DNA from: an uncultured bacterium | GTDB taxonomy: Bacteria; Bacteroidota; Bacteroidia; Bacteroidales; Bacteroidaceae | Direction of reading: 5' to 3' | Length of the DNA: 64,000 bases | Assembly (NCBI GenBank): GCA_905215345.1 | Contig: CAJMPR010000014.1 | Span: 50,924 to 114,923, forward strand | Shown: piece by piece, positions 54,194 through 62,752 of the stretch | Layout of the letters: the number at the start of each line of letters is the position of its first letter | How positions within the stretch are numbered: the first letter of the stretch is position 1 | Made by a program: the position numbers and the translations under genes | Notes under the pieces: generated by a model | What the model was told of the DNA's origin: nothing | Seen by the model: the letters and a program-made list of their open reading frames with translations, nothing else | Database searches by the model: none

Positions 54194-55485
54194 ATCGCAT
54201 ATTTATATTTTTCTTCCTGAATCATTTTTTCCGGATTAATCTCAACCTGCCATCTGTCATGCTTATCATAATAGTCGATTGCCTGATATATAATGCTGAC
54301 AGCCAGTTGCAAATCTTCATTATGAAATTCCAGTATTTTGAAAAAAATATCGGACAGATGATATTCTTTGGTATGCCGGGATTCTCGCTTTATCCTTTCC
54401 AGCCATTGGTTAATATGGCTTTGCCTAACCAGAATCATGTTACTTTGTTGATGTGCAGCAGCTTCCTTTATCGGGTCATTGATATATGAAGGGGATTGAT
54501 TCCGCTTTCCGGTAAAGAGTTCATCTCGTCGTTCAACTATTGTAAAATTCGAAGGTGAAAAACGGGTAACAAAACTTTCATTCGCAACAGGAAGTATTAA
54601 TTCTCCAAGAGCAACCTGACTTTTATCCAGTAAATAGGTTAGAAATTTTTCAACTTTTGTGTCAAATAAATGGCGGTTCAACGAACCAAAGAACTGTTGT
54701 ATTTTAGGTTGTATTTTATCAATGCGGGAATCAACCATGTTAAGCAAAGTCCTGACGCTCTCAAAGTAATTGATTACATCGGATACTTTGTCATCGATTT
54801 CGGCATTTTCTCTTGCCGGATGTGCCATTAAGATTGATTTTATACGGTCTATTTCACGAAATGCACCACGTAACTCCCCATTTTGCTTACGTATTTCATC
54901 CAGTTTATTCTCAATATCTCGTAGAGCGACAACCAAAGAATCATTATTGTTCAGTTTGGCTTTTTCGCTTAGTTCTGCAACCGACTTGTCAATTTGTTGA
55001 TTTAGATAATCAATCTGCTCTTTGAGATGTGACTTGGCTTTGTCAAAATGTGCTTCCAGCCAAATAGTTAGGTCTTTTTCTTCAGTGATATCTTTTAGGT
55101 TTTCATACAAGTCTGTGCAAGTAATTTCAATTACAGTAGGATTAAACCTGTCTGAAAGCATCTTAAATACTTTATCGCATAGGTAAGAGGCATATTCTTT
55201 AAATGTGTAAGTCTGGTTTTCTTCATCATACAACAGAAAAAATTCCTGTAAAGCCATGATTTGAGAATTGTAATATTCCCACTGTTGCCGTTCTCTTTTT
55301 TCCTTGTTTACAGTACTTGCTTCGTCAAATGCTTTCCGGATATCTTTTTCCTTAAATACTCCTTTGTCAAAATATCCGTTTTTTACTCTCTCATACAGCC
55401 ATATAATAGCTAACCCTTGCTCTTTCTTGGGAAAGAACAGTTCATAAGTATTCTCTATTGCTATATGGTCGAAGATTGATGACAT
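54166..55485 (-). CDS. jetA: Wadjet JetA / MksF-like kleisin subunit
   Basis: The 439-residue protein has a winged-helix N-terminus (about 1-130: GLAIIWLYERVKNGYF), a coiled-coil middle (150-290) and a C-terminal winged helix, as in MukF/MksF kleisins. It bridges the SMC heads. First gene of the four-gene operon jetABCD, with a -7 box (minus strand TAACTTTG) 22 bp before the ATG. Order and overlaps leave little doubt about the system. Confidence 0.83.
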   Translation of the reverse strand: MSSIFDHIAIENTYELFFPKKEQGLAIIWLYERVKNGYFDKGVFKEKDIRKAFDEASTVNKEKRERQQWEYYNSQIMALQEFFLLYDEENQTYTFKEYASYLCDKVFKMLSDRFNPTVIEITCTDLYENLKDITEEKDLTIWLEAHFDKAKSHLKEQIDYLNQQIDKSVAELSEKAKLNNNDSLVVALRDIENKLDEIRKQNGELRGAFREIDRIKSILMAHPARENAEIDDKVSDVINYFESVRTLLNMVDSRIDKIQPKIQQFFGSLNRHLFDTKVEKFLTYLLDKSQVALGELILPVANESFVTRFSPSNFTIVERRDELFTGKRNQSPSYINDPIKEAAAHQQSNMILVRQSHINQWLERIKRESRHTKEYHLSDIFFKILEFHNEDLQLAVSIIYQAIDYYDKHDRWQVEINPEKMIQEEKYKYAIWDIWMKQK

Positions 55486-55506
55486 AAACTATTTGCTCTA
55501 TGCCAC

Positions 55507-55514
55507 CAAAGTTA
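55507..55514 (-). promoter_or_regulatory. Promoter -7 box of the Wadjet operon
   Basis: The minus strand reads TAACTTTG, matching TAnnTTTG, 22 bp before jetA. Confidence 0.55.
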
Positions 55515-55628
55515 CAATTTTTATTAATATTTGCGCTAAGCTATTGATGATTAATGCAAAAACAGTAGATTTTACCAAGCGATTGTAAACATAAACGGGG
55601 TTCTCCAATCTTTGATGTGTAAAGGTTG

Positions 55629-55755
55629 CCGTTAAATTGACGGAAGTTATTCTCATGCTCCGGTTATTCTCGCAGGCTTCCGCCTCTACAAACGGCTGGG
55701 AAGCGATGAGCGGGAAATAACCGGAAAGGCATGGGAAATACTTGCGGAACCTTAA
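55629..55755 (+). pseudogene. Possible gene remnant on the plus strand
   Basis: A plus-strand frame ending at TAA 55753-55755 reads GSYSHAPVILAGFRLYKRL then GSDEREITGKAWEILAEP. It is open for about 40 codons, GC-richer than its AT-rich neighbours, and has no start. It looks like the 3' end of a displaced gene. No family is recognised. Confidence 0.3.
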
Positions 55756-57182
55756 ATATATTTGTAGTAATCTTCCTTAGTAGTAATATTGCAATGTTTT
55801 TCACATGCTTTCGCATGATTAATTATATATCCGCTATATCCGACATATTTTAGAATCAATGAACTTATGAGGGTGTACAATTTGCCCGACGCATACATCA
55901 TGTAGTTATTAATGTCACATATTTCAGTTCTAGAGCTATCAGCCAAGTGTGTATTGCCATGTAGTAAATCATTTCGATGCTCAATCATAGCAATATCTTC
56001 CGGTGTTAACTCAATACCCAATTGTTCAAATGGCTGAATCAGTTTTTCTGTATTACTTAATTGCTTCATATTCTTTATAGGCTTATTTAGTTCGGATAAT
56101 CGCTTTCTAAGTTTCAGAATATCATCATCGGATTCAAATTCTGTAGAGTACGAATCAATTATGCCTTCCAGCTCTTTCAAGATTTTTTGGAATAATTCCT
56201 TGTTTTTAATTGGCTTTTTTTCTTCCACTATTGGAGCACATACTATTTTTGAAAGAGATTCCAAAATAATCGCATAGATGCTAGGCGTTAACAGCAAAGA
56301 ACGGATGCTCTCACTCTCAATCATCATTGTTACAACAGACGAAAAACGCTCATTAGAATAAATCAATGACACCAGATTTGAAAAACATTTTGCTGACATA
56401 GTGTTCAATTTATCTAAATAATTCTCAGCAGAGGTTTTTCGAAATTGTATGAAGTGGTATGGATTTGTATGTATCGGATAATACAATGATGTCATTGCCG
56501 GTCTAACGTGATTCGTGTAATAATAATCTTTATTGCCGGAGAAATAGAAAATTTCACCACCCGGCATATATCCCATTACAAATCCTAGTGCTTGTTGAAT
56601 CGCATAACAATAATTGGCAAAATCATCAAAGAGCATATCCTGAAAAGCTTCAATAACATAGTACCCTTCATTTTCCTGCTTAATTTGTAGCACATCAAAT
56701 TGAAAGTCTTCAATATTTATACGAACACACTGAGCACTATATATTTTTTCAGAATCACTATACCTTATCGTTTCTAACTGGAAACGATAAGTATTCAATT
56801 TTGACGGACTTGTTGGTATGAAACATCGGAATTGCGAGGTAAAATCAGGCGAGAATGTATCTTCTCTCAAATATCGAATCGAGCATAAAGTACTAGAAAA
56901 AACACCTTCTTCTCCAATCTTCATATCTCGTACATCCACATCTAAGGTTGTAAAAATACATTGTCCTAACTCAGTTTCTATTATAACGTTCTCAAGATAG
57001 TCTTTTTCAATACGAATAGGCAATTTCAAAGACAATGTATTCCCCTCTTTAAGTAAAATTCCCTTCGACAGAAATTTATTCCCTTCAAATACGGAAACAG
57101 ATTTTGATATTAGCTCATCCAAATCGTTTATTATTTCTAATTCGTTAGAAAAATCTTTTCTGTTATCGTTGTTATCCTCCAT
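55752..57182 (-). CDS. HEPN-domain protein, ApeA-like
   Basis: The 476-residue protein has a beta-rich N-terminal part (residues 20-180) and a helical C-terminal part. The latter contains IEHRNDLLHGN, with Arg403 and His408 in the R-x4-H spacing of HEPN ribonucleases. Length and layout resemble ApeA, an abortive-infection RNase with an N-terminal beta domain. Identity to ApeA is inferred. It has its own -7 box (minus TATCTTTG) and lies between Wadjet and the mobilization genes. Confidence 0.6.
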   Translation of the reverse strand: MEDNNDNRKDFSNELEIINDLDELISKSVSVFEGNKFLSKGILLKEGNTLSLKLPIRIEKDYLENVIIETELGQCIFTTLDVDVRDMKIGEEGVFSSTLCSIRYLREDTFSPDFTSQFRCFIPTSPSKLNTYRFQLETIRYSDSEKIYSAQCVRINIEDFQFDVLQIKQENEGYYVIEAFQDMLFDDFANYCYAIQQALGFVMGYMPGGEIFYFSGNKDYYYTNHVRPAMTSLYYPIHTNPYHFIQFRKTSAENYLDKLNTMSAKCFSNLVSLIYSNERFSSVVTMMIESESIRSLLLTPSIYAIILESLSKIVCAPIVEEKKPIKNKELFQKILKELEGIIDSYSTEFESDDDILKLRKRLSELNKPIKNMKQLSNTEKLIQPFEQLGIELTPEDIAMIEHRNDLLHGNTHLADSSRTEICDINNYMMYASGKLYTLISSLILKYVGYSGYIINHAKACEKHCNITTKEDYYKYI

Positions 57183-57208
57183 AATAATTCAAGACTAAAT
57201 ATTTTTAG

Positions 57209-57216
57209 CAAAGATA
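57209..57216 (-). promoter_or_regulatory. Promoter -7 box for the HEPN gene
   Basis: The minus strand reads TATCTTTG, an exact TAnnTTTG match 27 bp before the start codon. Confidence 0.55.
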
Positions 57217-57256
57217 CATAGATATGTCCGCAACCTTTTTACGTAGCTGGAATTAT

Positions 57257-58216
57257 TTATGAAAGTCTTGGTCTTCGTTTCTTCTTTTTCTTGGGTTTCT
57301 GTGGTTGTTGCTCATCCATCGGATTGACATCCGCAGCCGACGGAAGTATGGAAAATAAAGAGGATAACCCGTTTTCATTTGTTTGTTGTTGTACTGTTGT
57401 ACTGATTTGCTGTTGTATTGAAGTATCTGAAAGCGTTTTCAAATTTTTATTTGTTTGCGCTTTTACTTTTTCATCTGTTCGTATATCTACAATCTTTTTC
57501 TTTTCACCAGCAATATTTTGTTCGGGGGCTTTCAGTTCCCGTTCCTGCATCCATAATTTCTCCGTCATACTACCGTTTTTCATCGTATTGCAATACTCGA
57601 ACGTTTCGGATAGTTGCCGATTATAGCCGAACAGTTTATCAAAACCTTTTTCCGCATTCTCAAATAAGGCGACACGGTCGAAACCGCCTGTAATAACGCC
57701 TTTTTTGGTGTTGCGGTGGTTGGTTAGCGGACTTATCTTGACTTTGTTCGATTGGTCTTTACGACTTATAATCAAATGGCAGTGCATGTTCTGTTTATTC
57801 TCGGAACGGTCACGGTTGAAATGGATTTTGCCGTAAAATTTTATATCCTCTGCCGATAACCCTTTGTTGAAGTTTTTGGCATATTCAGGAATGAATATTT
57901 CACGAATATACCGTTTCATAGCTTCGGCTTGCTCCTGTTCGGTGCTTCCCATCGCTTGCAGTTCCTTTTCCGATGGGCTGACGTGGATAGCGTAAAACTT
58001 GGCTTCGGTTTTTAATAGTTGCCCAATATTACCGTCAATATCCTTTACAACTTGGGATTTATACAAATTATCCTGATTCAGATTGAAAAAGTCTTCAGTA
58101 TAGATTCCCTGTTCCATCCGTTGCAAATCTTCATGTTCAAGGTAATTTGCCAACTGTCGGCTGCTACCTGCATTGTTGTATGTGCCGTTGGATGGTGGCG
58201 GGAAATCTATGTTCAT
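57257..58216 (-). CDS. Relaxase/mobilization protein (DUF5712, MobB/BtgB-like)
   Basis: The 319-residue protein has a relaxase core: FYGKIHFNRDRSENKQ and NMHCHLIISRKDQSNK give the H-x-H metal motif, and a Tyr-rich N-terminus (GTYNNAGSSRQLANYLEH) supplies candidate nucleophile tyrosines. It would nick at oriT to start transfer. ATG 58216 is 2 bp after the BfmA-like stop; a longer start would run into that gene. The C-terminus is Gln/Lys-rich. Confidence 0.78.
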   Translation of the reverse strand: MNIDFPPPSNGTYNNAGSSRQLANYLEHEDLQRMEQGIYTEDFFNLNQDNLYKSQVVKDIDGNIGQLLKTEAKFYAIHVSPSEKELQAMGSTEQEQAEAMKRYIREIFIPEYAKNFNKGLSAEDIKFYGKIHFNRDRSENKQNMHCHLIISRKDQSNKVKISPLTNHRNTKKGVITGGFDRVALFENAEKGFDKLFGYNRQLSETFEYCNTMKNGSMTEKLWMQERELKAPEQNIAGEKKKIVDIRTDEKVKAQTNKNLKTLSDTSIQQQISTTVQQQTNENGLSSLFSILPSAADVNPMDEQQPQKPKKKKKRRPRLS

Positions 58217-58218
58217 GT

Positions 58219-58806
58219 TTAATTCTCGTTTATCAGGCTTGATATCTCGGCTTTCAGGTTCTCTTTGCGTTTGCCGTCTATTACCCCGCAAGCTGCCAAC
58301 TTTGCATACAGATTAATCAACTTCAAAAGTTTTGTGTTATCTCTTTTTTGTACTTGGGATAGCGTGCCAATTTGCTTACCCTGACTGTTTATCACATTGG
58401 CATGTTCGGTAAATTTGTCGCTCAACCTTTGCAGAACGGTGTTGTATTTCTCTTGATTCTTCTCTAACTGCGAAAGGACAAGTGTTTCCAAAGCCTTCAC
58501 TATTCCATCGAAGCGGACGGCTATTGAATTGGTCGCCCGTATCATCGGGTTAAGTTCCTTTTCTTCGTAGTTCCGGATGAAGCGGATAATATCATCCTGC
58601 CGTTTGTTGATTTTGGAAAGTTCGGCTTTGACCGATTCGGGAGCTTCGGCGGGATTGATATTTGCCTTGTCGATATACCGGAAAGCCAGCTTTACTACTT
58701 CCGCTTTTTTTAGCGAATAGCGTTCGCATATCTTTTCTACCAGGCGGTTAGTTTCTCCGTCTATGGCAACGGTCGTAAATATGATATTTCGATTCTGTTT
58801 TGTCAT
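58219..58806 (-). CDS. BfmA/BtgA family mobilization protein
   Basis: The 195-residue protein begins with a ribbon-helix-helix-like segment (TTVAIDGETNRLVEKICERYSLKKAEVVKLAFRYI) and continues as a coiled coil. Proteins of this type bind oriT and help the relaxase. It is the first gene of the mob pair and directly borders the putative oriT region. Confidence 0.8.
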   Translation of the reverse strand: MTKQNRNIIFTTVAIDGETNRLVEKICERYSLKKAEVVKLAFRYIDKANINPAEAPESVKAELSKINKRQDDIIRFIRNYEEKELNPMIRATNSIAVRFDGIVKALETLVLSQLEKNQEKYNTVLQRLSDKFTEHANVINSQGKQIGTLSQVQKRDNTKLLKLINLYAKLAACGVIDGKRKENLKAEISSLINEN

Positions 58807-58859
58807 AGCTATAACTATTTTATGACTATTTACACACTTAACTTGCTTAAATAGAATTG

Positions 58860-59060
58860 TATATCAATTCAAGTTATAGCAAGTGTTATAACTGCGCTTT
58901 AACCTAAAGCACTAAAGCCAAAGGCTTTGCCCCGCAGGGCAAGAGGGATGAACAGGACTTGTCCAGTTCCCTCTTGCTCAATTTAGCGAAACGTGCGAAG
59001 CCGGAAGGCGTAGCTGTTTCAGCTAAATTGGGGTAGCAGCATAGAGAAATAGCCTAAACA
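58860..59060. other. Putative origin of transfer (oriT)
   Basis: Upstream of the mob genes lie three inverted repeats: AGTTATA at 58872-58878 with 58887-58893; GCAAGAGGGA at 58939-58948 with TCCCTCTTGC at 58968-58977, with an inner GGAC/GTCC stem; and CAATTTAGC at 58979-58987 with 59022-59030, with inner GAAAC/GTTTC. This arrangement beside a relaxosome gene pair is typical of oriT. The nick site is not identified. Confidence 0.6.
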
Positions 59061-59186
59061 CAGGCTTCTTTCCTCTGCTACCTTTTGCTTTCAAGACTGA
59101 TTCTCAAATTGATTAGCTTTTTCAAATTGTTTGTAGCTTTGAGAGTCGGCACGTTCACGAACAAAAGCCCGAATATCGTAGGCTAA

Positions 59187-59270
59187 GGGACTCTCCATAA
59201 GATTGTGTAAATAGAAAACTACGGGATTCTTCTCGTAGTTTTTTTATTACACAATCTTATGGAGAGTCCC
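59187..59270. mobile_element. 84-bp palindromic mini-element with IS256-like ends
   Basis: Perfect 24-bp terminal inverted repeats (59187-59210 and 59247-59270, GGGACTCTCCATAAGATTGT...) flank an inner hairpin AAAACTACG / CGTAGTTTT (59215-59223 with 59234-59242). The ends resemble IS256-family terminal repeats, which carry a similar TGTGTAA segment. A third partial end TTATGGAGAGTC lies at 59336-59347. No transposase is present; I call it a MITE-like remnant. No target duplication is visible. Confidence 0.6.
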
Positions 59271-59402
59271 CAAATCCGAGCAGCCCTAGCGGTTTCTTTT
59301 TTTTAATGCCTGTTACTTTATCGGATACTTACCATTTATGGAGAGTCTTATACTTTCTAATAAGTACAAAAGCACATCTAACCTCGGTTGGTAATAACTA
59401 AA

Positions 59403-60167
59403 TCAGAAATCCCAATGTATAGACCCTTTTGTATCTGTTCTTAAGACCTCTAGTTCTGTATAGGTATTATACCGTTGAATTGCTGTTGAATGAGGAACAT
59501 TAGAATGTACTCCAGATTTAGTAGATATTATGGTATTCTTAATGCTTGCTTTTTTTATAAAATCTAAATCAGCCCCATTGATACTACCATGATGGCTTGC
59601 ATGTAATATGTCATTGCAATAATTTTTAGTATTTGCTGCAATCCAATTCAAACTTGTATCTGATGCATCACCTGTAAAGCAACAATTTCTAGAACCTATT
59701 ATGGTGAAAACAAGAGAGGCATCATGTAACTCTCTTGTATCACTTTCTGCTATTGACTTTTCAGGCCCAATAATCCATACATTAAGACCTGAAACTTGCC
59801 ACCAAGGATTTTCAAAACTACTTTGTCTATATGGTTTATAAACTTTTGTTCCTTTATTCTTGAAATGAGTGACAAGACTATTAAAAGAATTCCATTCTTC
59901 ATATTCAACGCTGTTGTCTGAATATCTACGCTCATAAGGAGAGTGTATTAAATACTCTATCGAATAATTATTATCCTTCAAATACTCAAGTCCCAAGAAA
60001 TGGTCGTAATGCTGATGGGTTACAAAAACTGCTTTGATTTTTTTAGACGATGGTAACAAATGCTTGTAATCAATTAAGCTGTAACAATCAACAATGAGAG
60101 TATCGCCATTTGATTCAATAATTGTAGTGTCAGCACATCCTACGTCAAGAAAATGTATTTTTGCCAT
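59403..60167 (-). CDS. ComEC-like metallo-beta-lactamase-fold protein
   Basis: The 254-residue protein is the stand-alone C-terminal-like part of ComEC: HFLDVGCADTTII at the start, metal motif THQHYDH (His51, His53, Asp55, His56), FTGDAS and HASHHGSINGADL. Such MBL proteins hydrolyse nucleotides or nucleic acid. It is the last gene of an operon after the HAD-membrane protein (61 bp gap). No signal peptide, so cytoplasmic. Confidence 0.78.
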   Translation of the reverse strand: MAKIHFLDVGCADTTIIESNGDTLIVDCYSLIDYKHLLPSSKKIKAVFVTHQHYDHFLGLEYLKDNNYSIEYLIHSPYERRYSDNSVEYEEWNSFNSLVTHFKNKGTKVYKPYRQSSFENPWWQVSGLNVWIIGPEKSIAESDTRELHDASLVFTIIGSRNCCFTGDASDTSLNWIAANTKNYCNDILHASHHGSINGADLDFIKKASIKNTIISTKSGVHSNVPHSTAIQRYNTYTELEVLRTDTKGSIHWDF

Positions 60168-60228
60168 AATTACAACATGTTATTAATTTAATTATTACAC
60201 TTAAATACTCTTTATAAATATCATTTTA

Positions 60229-61233
60229 TTAAATATTACAAGGAATCATCTTTTTATTCTCTGTTTTTAAATATTTGATACATCCCCAATAGAAGGGAGT
60301 ATATCCCAATAGCAAAAGTAAAACTAATAGTATGGCACTTATACATTCAGAGAGTTTAAAAAAAATAAAAACGAGTACAACACTTATACCTGCAAAGCAC
60401 AATACACCTAAAGAGATAATTGAATATAATGCAACTAATTGGGTACTTCTTTTTTCATTTACTTTAGGAAGATTGTAATCATTGTAAAAATTGTATCTAT
60501 TTTTAAATCCATAAGGATGGGTATCTATAGCTAACTTCCTAAATTCGTTAACATACCTAGACGTTTTTACATAATAAACTCTATTTCGCGCAACCAAATA
60601 TGAAGATATAAATACAAAAATATAACTAATTAGCAATATTACAATTGTCAGCCAATTGAAGTGTATAGAAACTAAATCCAACTTGTTTTCAGGCTCTGTT
60701 GAAAAGCAATAAAGTCCCCAAATTGCTGTAATAGCAAGTAAAACTTCTCCAAAGCAAAATTTTATTATATCCCAACATTGAGAATCATAATGCCTCATTT
60801 GTTGAAAACACTGTTCGAAATCATGATACAAGAACTCTTTACCGTATTCTAATTGTTCACATTCTTCTTTTTTTTTCTCTTCCCATGTTTTAAAAGATAA
60901 TATTTTCTCTAATGTTTCTTTCCAGTCTCCATTAAACTGTAAGCCTCTATCATCAATATATATATCGGCAAGCGGCTTACCTCCAATTGCATTTTTGGGC
61001 TGGTTAGGATTTTCGTTAATGTAATCAAATGGTATATTATTCTTATTAAGAAATTTAGCGACGACCTTTTTGTCACCTCTTGTCGTATATATTATTATAA
61101 CATATCCTTTCGATTTCAATTCTCTCAATGCAAAATCAGCATTAGGAATAATATCGCCAAAAGTGCACTCATCAACCCATTTAATAAAGTGGGATATAGT
61201 ACCATCTAAATCAATACAAACAACTTTATGCAT
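60229..61233 (-). CDS. HAD phosphatase fused to four membrane helices
   Basis: The 334-residue protein has an N-terminal HAD phosphatase (CIDLDGTIS with Asp8 and Asp10; IIYTTRGDKK; ADIYIDDRGLQF). After a linker come four hydrophobic segments (about 158-180, 193-215, 265-290, 296-316), separated by a charged stretch (YVNEFRKLAID). HAD domains attached to SLATT-like membrane regions are unusual. It overlaps the upstream MBL gene by 8 bp, so it is coupled. No relative of known function is recognised. Confidence 0.7.
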   Translation of the reverse strand: MHKVVCIDLDGTISHFIKWVDECTFGDIIPNADFALRELKSKGYVIIIYTTRGDKKVVAKFLNKNNIPFDYINENPNQPKNAIGGKPLADIYIDDRGLQFNGDWKETLEKILSFKTWEEKKKEECEQLEYGKEFLYHDFEQCFQQMRHYDSQCWDIIKFCFGEVLLAITAIWGLYCFSTEPENKLDLVSIHFNWLTIVILLISYIFVFISSYLVARNRVYYVKTSRYVNEFRKLAIDTHPYGFKNRYNFYNDYNLPKVNEKRSTQLVALYSIISLGVLCFAGISVVLVFIFFKLSECISAILLVLLLLLGYTPFYWGCIKYLKTENKKMIPCNI

Positions 61234-62291
61234 TTTTTTCTATTTTACTAAAAGAACTTAATTTCTCTATTCTGTTCCAATTACGCTTTGGACAATCTAT
61301 ACCCCAATGTATATCATTTCCACTAGTTGAGAAGAGCGTATGTCCTTTTTCTATATATTTATTTATTAACCTTCTTGAAGAATGATGAGGATCACCATCA
61401 GGTGGTGCCGAAAATATTGTATAAGTAGCTTGTATATCATCCATCAGTTCTGGAGTCATGTTTTTACGACTTCCATGATGTGGGCTAATAAAAAAAACCA
61501 AGTCTGCCAATGATACTTTTTGTTTCTTAGCTTCCTCGACAGCAAGTCGTAAACCTAACCTTCCAATATCCCCAGTGAATAGCATTTTATTCCCTTCGTA
61601 TTCAAACAAAGACACAATACTTGTTTCATTTATTGCAGTTGTATGCGGATCATCATATTTCCATTCAACATTTTCCCCGATTTCGCAATCTTCAAACTCA
61701 TCTTCAATACTAAATGTTATTTCTCTTGATTCAGAAACACCGCATGCAGGAGTTTTATCAGACTCTAATATTTTGCTCAAATACCAACTTGAACTTGGAG
61801 CCAATATTTTTAGAGAGGCCTTATTTTCTAGATTATAATTTGTAACACTCGGCTCAATTATATTAGTACCTTTCTTTTATGCCAAAACAGATAACTCATA
61901 TGCACAGCTAAAAGTATCCATCAGTCGTTTACTAATACTATTATTTGTTTATTCGACCATCTTTATACTCTACATTTTTTAGAGCTTCGTTATTCCATGG
62001 ACGATGCATTATCAAATTAGCAACTTCAATGTCTTCATATTCAAATAGCCTTTTTAATCCTTGTACATGATCACCATCTGGATGAGTTAGCAAAACAATA
62101 TAAATTTGCTTTGTCTTATATCGTTCTGTCACTAACTTATAAAGTTTGTCACCATTTACTGCATATCCACCATCAACTATAACTACATGTTGTTGAAGTG
62201 GGTCACTTAGCAAATCACCATATCGAAAAGCGATAGCATCACCTCCTTTCGAACCATTGCCAACATTTAAAATGTCTATCTCGAGCCCCAT
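61226..62291 (-). pseudogene. Broken ComEC-like MBL-fold gene
   Basis: Two open pieces belong to one gene. The first (62291 to 61941) starts MGLEIDILNVGNGSKGGDAI and contains LTHPDGDHVQGL. The second (about 61876 to 61226) contains FTGDIGRLGLRLA and SPHHGSRKNM. Between them the third frame reads NSISKRLMDTFSCAYELSVLA, a stop (TAA at 61879-61877), then KKGTNIIEPSVTNYN into the second piece. So there is one frameshift near 61945-61955 and one nonsense codon. Either both are real decay, or one is a sequencing error. The second MBL downstream is intact. Confidence 0.75.
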
Positions 62292-62752
62292 AATATTTGA
62301 ATTTAAAGTATGAATACAAATTTATGTAAAAACTTCGACATTTAGTGTGTTCTTGATATTTTTTTAGTTTTCTCATTTAATTGAACAGGCAATATTCAAT
62401 AGTGCGGTAATGCTTTTTTTCATGCAGATAGTAAAATACACATTTATATATATTTTGAAAGACAAATGAAAGTATCTATTTTCACTCTCTGGATTATTCA
62501 TGAGCAAACTATCATAAAAGCATTGGGATATACTTCAAACAAAAAAATATGAAATTTAAACATTGGCATACTAACTTTCTCTGTAGAATCATAAATGGTA
62601 AAATATTGTAGGTTATAAATGCTTAGTCCGACATTTTTTTGTTTTATCAAATTAAGAGTTATCTTTGTAGCAGGTTATTAGAATGGTGTAATCTTAAGAA
62701 TGTTAGAGTAGATAGTGCGTTGCTATGCCATTACCCTTTTTAAGAAGATGTA
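62292..62752. other. Intergenic region with an orphan plus-strand promoter
   Basis: This AT-rich 461-bp stretch has no supported gene. TTTG (62638-62641) and TATCTTTG (62660-62667), 18 bp apart, form a near-ideal Bacteroidales promoter on the plus strand. Downstream is a short stem (ATAG/CTAT near 62712-62728) and T-run near 62740. It points into the 3' end of the truncated integrase. Confidence 0.5.
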
